64,000 bases of DNA from NCBI GenBank assembly GCA_963576735.1, contig OY755182.1, positions 6,882,001 to 6,946,000 on the forward strand, in the 5' to 3' direction. Below, piece after piece: positions 54,701 to 60,700 of the stretch (the stretch's first letter is position 1; each line of letters begins with the position of its first letter). The position numbers and the translations under genes are program-made. This DNA is from Bedellia somnulentella. Lineage: Eukaryota; Arthropoda; Insecta; Lepidoptera; Bedelliidae. The notes below the pieces were generated by a model. It saw only the letters and a program-made list of their open reading frames with translations, did no database searches and had not been told where the DNA came from.

Positions 54701-57700
54701 TCTGGAAACAGCACGATGACGTGACTACTCACTTGTTGAGGCAAAGAAGGCAGTCGGTGGAGGAACTGCAAGTGGGCTGATCAATTGGATCTTTGCTGTA
54801 TTAGAAATTAATTTTCAAAAAGAGTATTTATGAAACTTTACCTCTTGATCGAAAATTTAACCTTAATAAAGGGACTGTAAAAAAAATCTTTCTTCAAAAG
54901 GTTACTCATCCTAAATAAATCAAATTATTTTATTTGGCACATAATAGGCCTAATTAAAGCCAGTGTGCATGTCATTATAGATAATGATTTTAAGCCACTT
55001 GTCATATTCTAATGTTAAAAGTTGATTGTTTGTGTTATGGTATTTCTTTCATTTCATTTAATTAATAGTTGAGCTGGAAAAATAGTGTTATATAAAGGAT
55101 ACTTATCCTTTTGGCTACATTCCAATTTTGGCTACCCTTTTCTGTGATTTGTAGCCGTGGGATCCTGCTAATTATTTAAATATAAATAAACTATCTCGTA
55201 TACGCCCTAATCTTCCCCCAATCACAGACGTTTCAGCTCCCGTGGCTTAACCGTCCGCGCAGCAGAAATCGCTCCGTCTATCAGTAGTACTACTAGTCTT
55301 ACTACTGGAGACTCTTGTAGTATACCTGGTACTACTGGGCTGGTCACTGCTAGCTTGTGATGCTCATAAACTATCTTATGTACACCCTAATCTTTTCCAA
55401 TATCTAAAACAAATTTCTCCCGTTTCTTAGGCGTATCGGCCCTCCGTGGCCTAGCCCTTCGTGCGGCTGAAGAAGAAGACTCCCCGCGATTATCAGTCCT
55501 TCTACTGGAGACCCTCGTGGCAGTATATTTAGCACTACTGGGCTGGTCTCTAGCGGCTCGTGATGCTCATCTCCTGTATCGCTTAGCTGCGGTGCAAATG
55601 GATGCTCATACGCATGCGAAATTGTTTGGAGGTGGGGTGCGGCGATTGCTTACTACGGCGCCGGCGCAGCCACAGGTAATTTATTTGGTTTCGATTTTGT
55701 TGTTTTCGGATTTGTAAATTATCTTAAGAACTTCAGAACTGAAGATGTGTTAACGACTATTGGCTAGAATATAAATTTCTTGATAACCTGCGTATGACGC
55801 ACAAGAAAATGAAAATTATATTCATTGGTAGACGTTTTAGTGTTAACAAAAATATATAAAAAACTAATATATCTTTTGTCAGATTGCACCCATTGACTTA
55901 AAGTATTCTATTTATAATAAACTCGTTTATTAATAATATGCGTTTCTAAAATTGCAGCCAAAACTAGTAGAACGTCAAGAAGGCATGTCAGTTTGGTCGT
56001 CTCTACGAGAGAAACGCGCCTTGCTCAACATGAAGCTGCTAGGGTTGGCGCCCTCCTCCGTCCCTCATAAGAACATTCAAGAAGGCAGACCTACCTATAG
56101 AGAACAATTTGTACCGCCCAGCTGCAATATGCTGACGTACCTGCTTGCTAAGGTGAGTTATTTCTTTGTTTCAAAAGTCACTTCTGTAACCTTATATTGT
56201 ATATCTTCTTAATATATTTTGTGAGACAATTCATCGGCGATCATCAAAGGACAAATTGTTAAAGACGAATATTTTGTTATGCAATTTAAAATAGTGACAG
56301 TTTAATGATAAAATTTTATCTAATGAAAATGTAGGAGGAAATTGTTGTTCTATCGAAGGTATACAAGATCTGTAAAATACACTTTATATCGTAACTAACA
56401 ATCTGGTGCATTTAAATGAATTCATTTCTATATATTATCAGTATCAGAGCCTATGTACAATTGTTTTGTTTTCAATACTTATTTTAATTTGCAATTTTTT
56501 ATATCAACTATGGAACTATTTAGAAACTTTATAAGACTAGAACTTTTCTGTATTTTTCTCTTGCTTGAAATATTGTGTACCGTTTGTTTCTCAAATAAAT
56601 AAATAAGTAACTAACATACAATAACTCCCGCAGCCGACAATCGAGCAAGACCCCGACGACTTCGAGTACGATTCCGCGGAGTCGGGGCCGGAGGATGTCG
56701 CGGACAGTGAGAGCGAGGATGACGACGACGATATCTTTGATACCACCACTCCGGCTAAGTGAGTTTTTGATGTGTTTGACTATGAAATATCGCATGATTA
56801 TAGGTTTTTGCTGTTTTGTATTATTGAAATTTGTAATATGTATTGGTTATTTTAACATTTCATCAGATTGCCTGAATTATTCTTTTACTCAATTATATGA
56901 TAATGATAATTTCTTCTGTCTCTTTAAATTCGTATAAATTTCAATGTATGTGTCTCTCGTATGATATTAAAATTCGGATTTGACAGTAGTGGTATTTGAC
57001 GAATCCAAAAGATGCAACCTTCGTTTAACCTTTGTGGTAGCGAGTACGACACGAATACACTTTACAAAGAGTTAAAAAAGATACGGGCAATATTATCGGA
57101 ACTTGTTATAGCTTTTAAATTTAAAATCTATATGTGAGTAGCTTTGGTATTTCAAAAACTCAATATTAGTCTAGCTGTATAGGTAGCATGAGGCGTGTGA
57201 GAGCGTGTATGTCGCGTGAGAAGTGAGAAACTGACAGATGTTGTATGAACAATCTGTCAGTTTCTCACTTCTCACGCGACATACACGCTCTCACACGCCT
57301 CATGCTACGGGGGCTGGTTTGTTGTGAATCAGCGCCCGTAGTTAAATATTCAAATGTGTATTTGTACGATATTGCAGGAAGGACAAGCGCAAGAAAAGCG
57401 ACAACCGCGAGCACTCGGACCCCGACTCATACACGTGGTGCTTGATGCGCGTGGCCGTGTTGCGGCTGGCGCAGCACAAACTGCAGAGCTTCCTGCAGAT
57501 CTGCGGGATCGACATGTCCGGTATAACACACATACACACATATTTACATTAGTGTTGGCATTCAGTTTTTGTACTTAAACTATTTCGAAGGCAAGTGTTA
57601 ATTGGGAAACATTTTCAGACTATGAGTAGCATTGTCCCATCTCTGTATTGTGTGAATAACTCAAATGTGTGATCTTATTAGCCGGGTCCACTCCAATGCG

Positions 57701-60700
57701 TAGCCAGAACCAATTTGGCAATATGATATTTGTATGTTTTTTTGTTACTAAATCATTGTATTTTATTATTATTTTTGCCAAATAAATTATTATTTTTCTT
57801 CTTCAAATGACAAAGCGTTTAGTGTGGACGTGGCTCGCTCGATATAAGCTGCAAATTTGCCTCGCCCCGTGCGATAAACGCATCACGAGCTCCAGTCGCT
57901 TAGCTCGCGATGTGCAACGGTGGAGATTGATTTGGGCAATCTTTGCTCTAAAACTATGGCAGTACGGATAGTTGTGTAGACAAATAGGGATGTGTTTTAG
58001 ATCTTAAATATTTAAGTAAAATCCAGAGGGTATATTGTGGTATTACATGAGTGACTCCATAGCAAGATATAGTTCATCTGATAATCAGTATGGATCATTT
58101 AGCCTTGCTTTTGAGCGTCTTGGAGTACCTCGGCAGGATCGCTTATATTTACAACTGGATTGCTGCTGTTAGATGTATCATTTGGTATCGACCCGGCTTT
58201 TAAGGGGGTTAAGGTGGGTCATCAAAAACAACGATTATTTTAATTGGATTTATTAAATTATTTAAAACTATTAAAATATAAGTATAACAACTTGATCTGC
58301 CATGTGAATTCAGAAGTATTGGTACCTCTGCCAACCCCTTCGGGGATAAACGGCGTGAACGTTTATGATCGTTTTATGTTATGTTATTAAAATATAAAGA
58401 CGACCAATTTCTTGTTAACCACAGAATTAGCAACAACAAGTCCGATGATCCACGGCGCCCTTCGTCGCGTGGACCAATGGCAGCAGCAGTTGTCGGAGTC
58501 GCTGGAGTCACGTGGTGCGCCGCCCGACTACATCCCCGGCTGCTACCCCGACCAGACCACGGCCGGCCCGCCCATCAACAAGTATAGGTATAACAACTTG
58601 ATCTGCGTATAATATGTATATTTATTTATTTAAACTAGAAAACAAACTTACATATTACATACATACACTGCTACCCCAACCAGACCACGGCCGGCCCGCC
58701 CATCAACAAGTATAGGTATAACAACTTGATCTGCGTATAATATGTATATTTATTTATTTAAACTAGAAAACAAACTTACATATTACTTACATACACTGCT
58801 ACCCCGACCAGACCACGGCCGGCCCGCCCATCAACAAGTATAGGTATAACAACTTGATCTGCGTATAATATGTATATTTATTTATTTAAACTAGAAAACA
58901 AACTTACATATTACTTACATACACTGCTACCCCGACCAGACCACGGCCGGCCCGCCCATCAACAAGTATAGGTATAACAACTTGATCTGCGTATAATATG
59001 TAGATTTATTTATTTAAACTAGAAAACAAACTTACATATTACTTACATACACTGCTACCCCGACCAGACCACCGCCGGCCCGCCCATCAACAAGTATAGG
59101 TATAACAACTTGATCTGCGTATAATATGTATATTTATTTATTTAAACTAGAAAACAAACTTACATATTACTTACATACACTGCTACCCCGACCAGACCAC
59201 GGCCGGCCCGCCCATCAACAAGTATAGGTATAACAACTTGATCTGCGTATAATATGTAGATTTATTTATTTAAACTAGAAAACAAACTTACATATTACTT
59301 ACATACACTGCTACCCCGACCAGACCACCGCCGGCCCGCCCATCAACAAGTATAGGTATAACAACTTGATCTGCGTATAATATGTATATTTATTTATTTA
59401 AACTAGAAAACAAACTTACATATTACTTACATACACTGCTACCCCGACCAGACCACCGCCGGCCCGCCCATCAACAAGTATAGGTATAACAACTTGATCT
59501 GCGTATAATATGTATATTTATTTATTTAAACTAGAAAACAAACTTACATATTACTTACATACACTGCTACCCCGACCAGACCACCGCCGGCCCGCCCATC
59601 AACAAGTATAGGTATAACAACTTGATCTGCGTATAATATGTATATTTATTTATTTAAACTAGAAAACAAACTTACATATTGCTTACATACACTGCTACCC
59701 CGACCAGACCACGGCCGGCCCGCCCATCAACAAGTATAGGTATACTGCACACACACACGTATTTGTTCATCATTATTTAACACTATACATTTTGATCAAG
59801 AATACTGGTTTAAAGATATGTAAGTAGCGTCAAAAAACTGCCATATGATGAATATCTAATATAAAACCGATGATGAATGACCTATTGCTCACTTTTGTGG
59901 ATGATTTTCAACCCACTTGTGACGATAATTAATTACCAATTAATATAAAGAAGCAACTATAATAATAGAAATACATACATACATATTCTCACGCCGTTAG
60001 TTCCCATTGGGGTAGGCAGAGACTATCGATCGCCACTTCGTACGATCCTGGCAAACCTCTCTGGCTTCGTTTACATCCATCAATCTTTTCATACATGCTC
60101 TTTTATTCTTCATACTGCGGACCCCTGCCTTTTTGAGCACATTTTCTATTTGATTCAAATGTGTCCTCCGAGGTCGTCCTCTACTAACATTACCTTCCAC
60201 ATTGGCTCTATATATCTCTTTCACCAATTTACTGTCATCCATCCTCTCTATGTGCCCAAACCATCTCAACATTCCTTTTAATATAAATACTACCATATAT
60301 AATCAATTTGTTAACAAGGAAAAAAGAAAATGGTTAACAAATCACTTTAGTTTTCTTTTATACACCGCGCATGCGAAACAGCTGAAATGGCAAAATAGAT
60401 AACGTCAATTAAAATGTGAAGGAAGTTGCAAATCATATTAGAAAAAACCAGTTTTGTCAAATTTATAAATAATACTGAGAAATAATTATAAATTAATGAC
60501 GTCAAAAAAAAGCCAAGACCAAATATTTTGTATTGTTTGTTAGTACCAAGTGACACGATGCTTTCTTGTTTCGAAATTTCAGGTGTCTTTTGGAAAAGCA
60601 CAATACTCCGTTCCACTCGGGATTGTTCAGCGCTGCTCCAGCGCGCAGATTGTGGGGATACCTCGTTCGACAAGAACAAGTTCAGGTATGAAAAACACGT

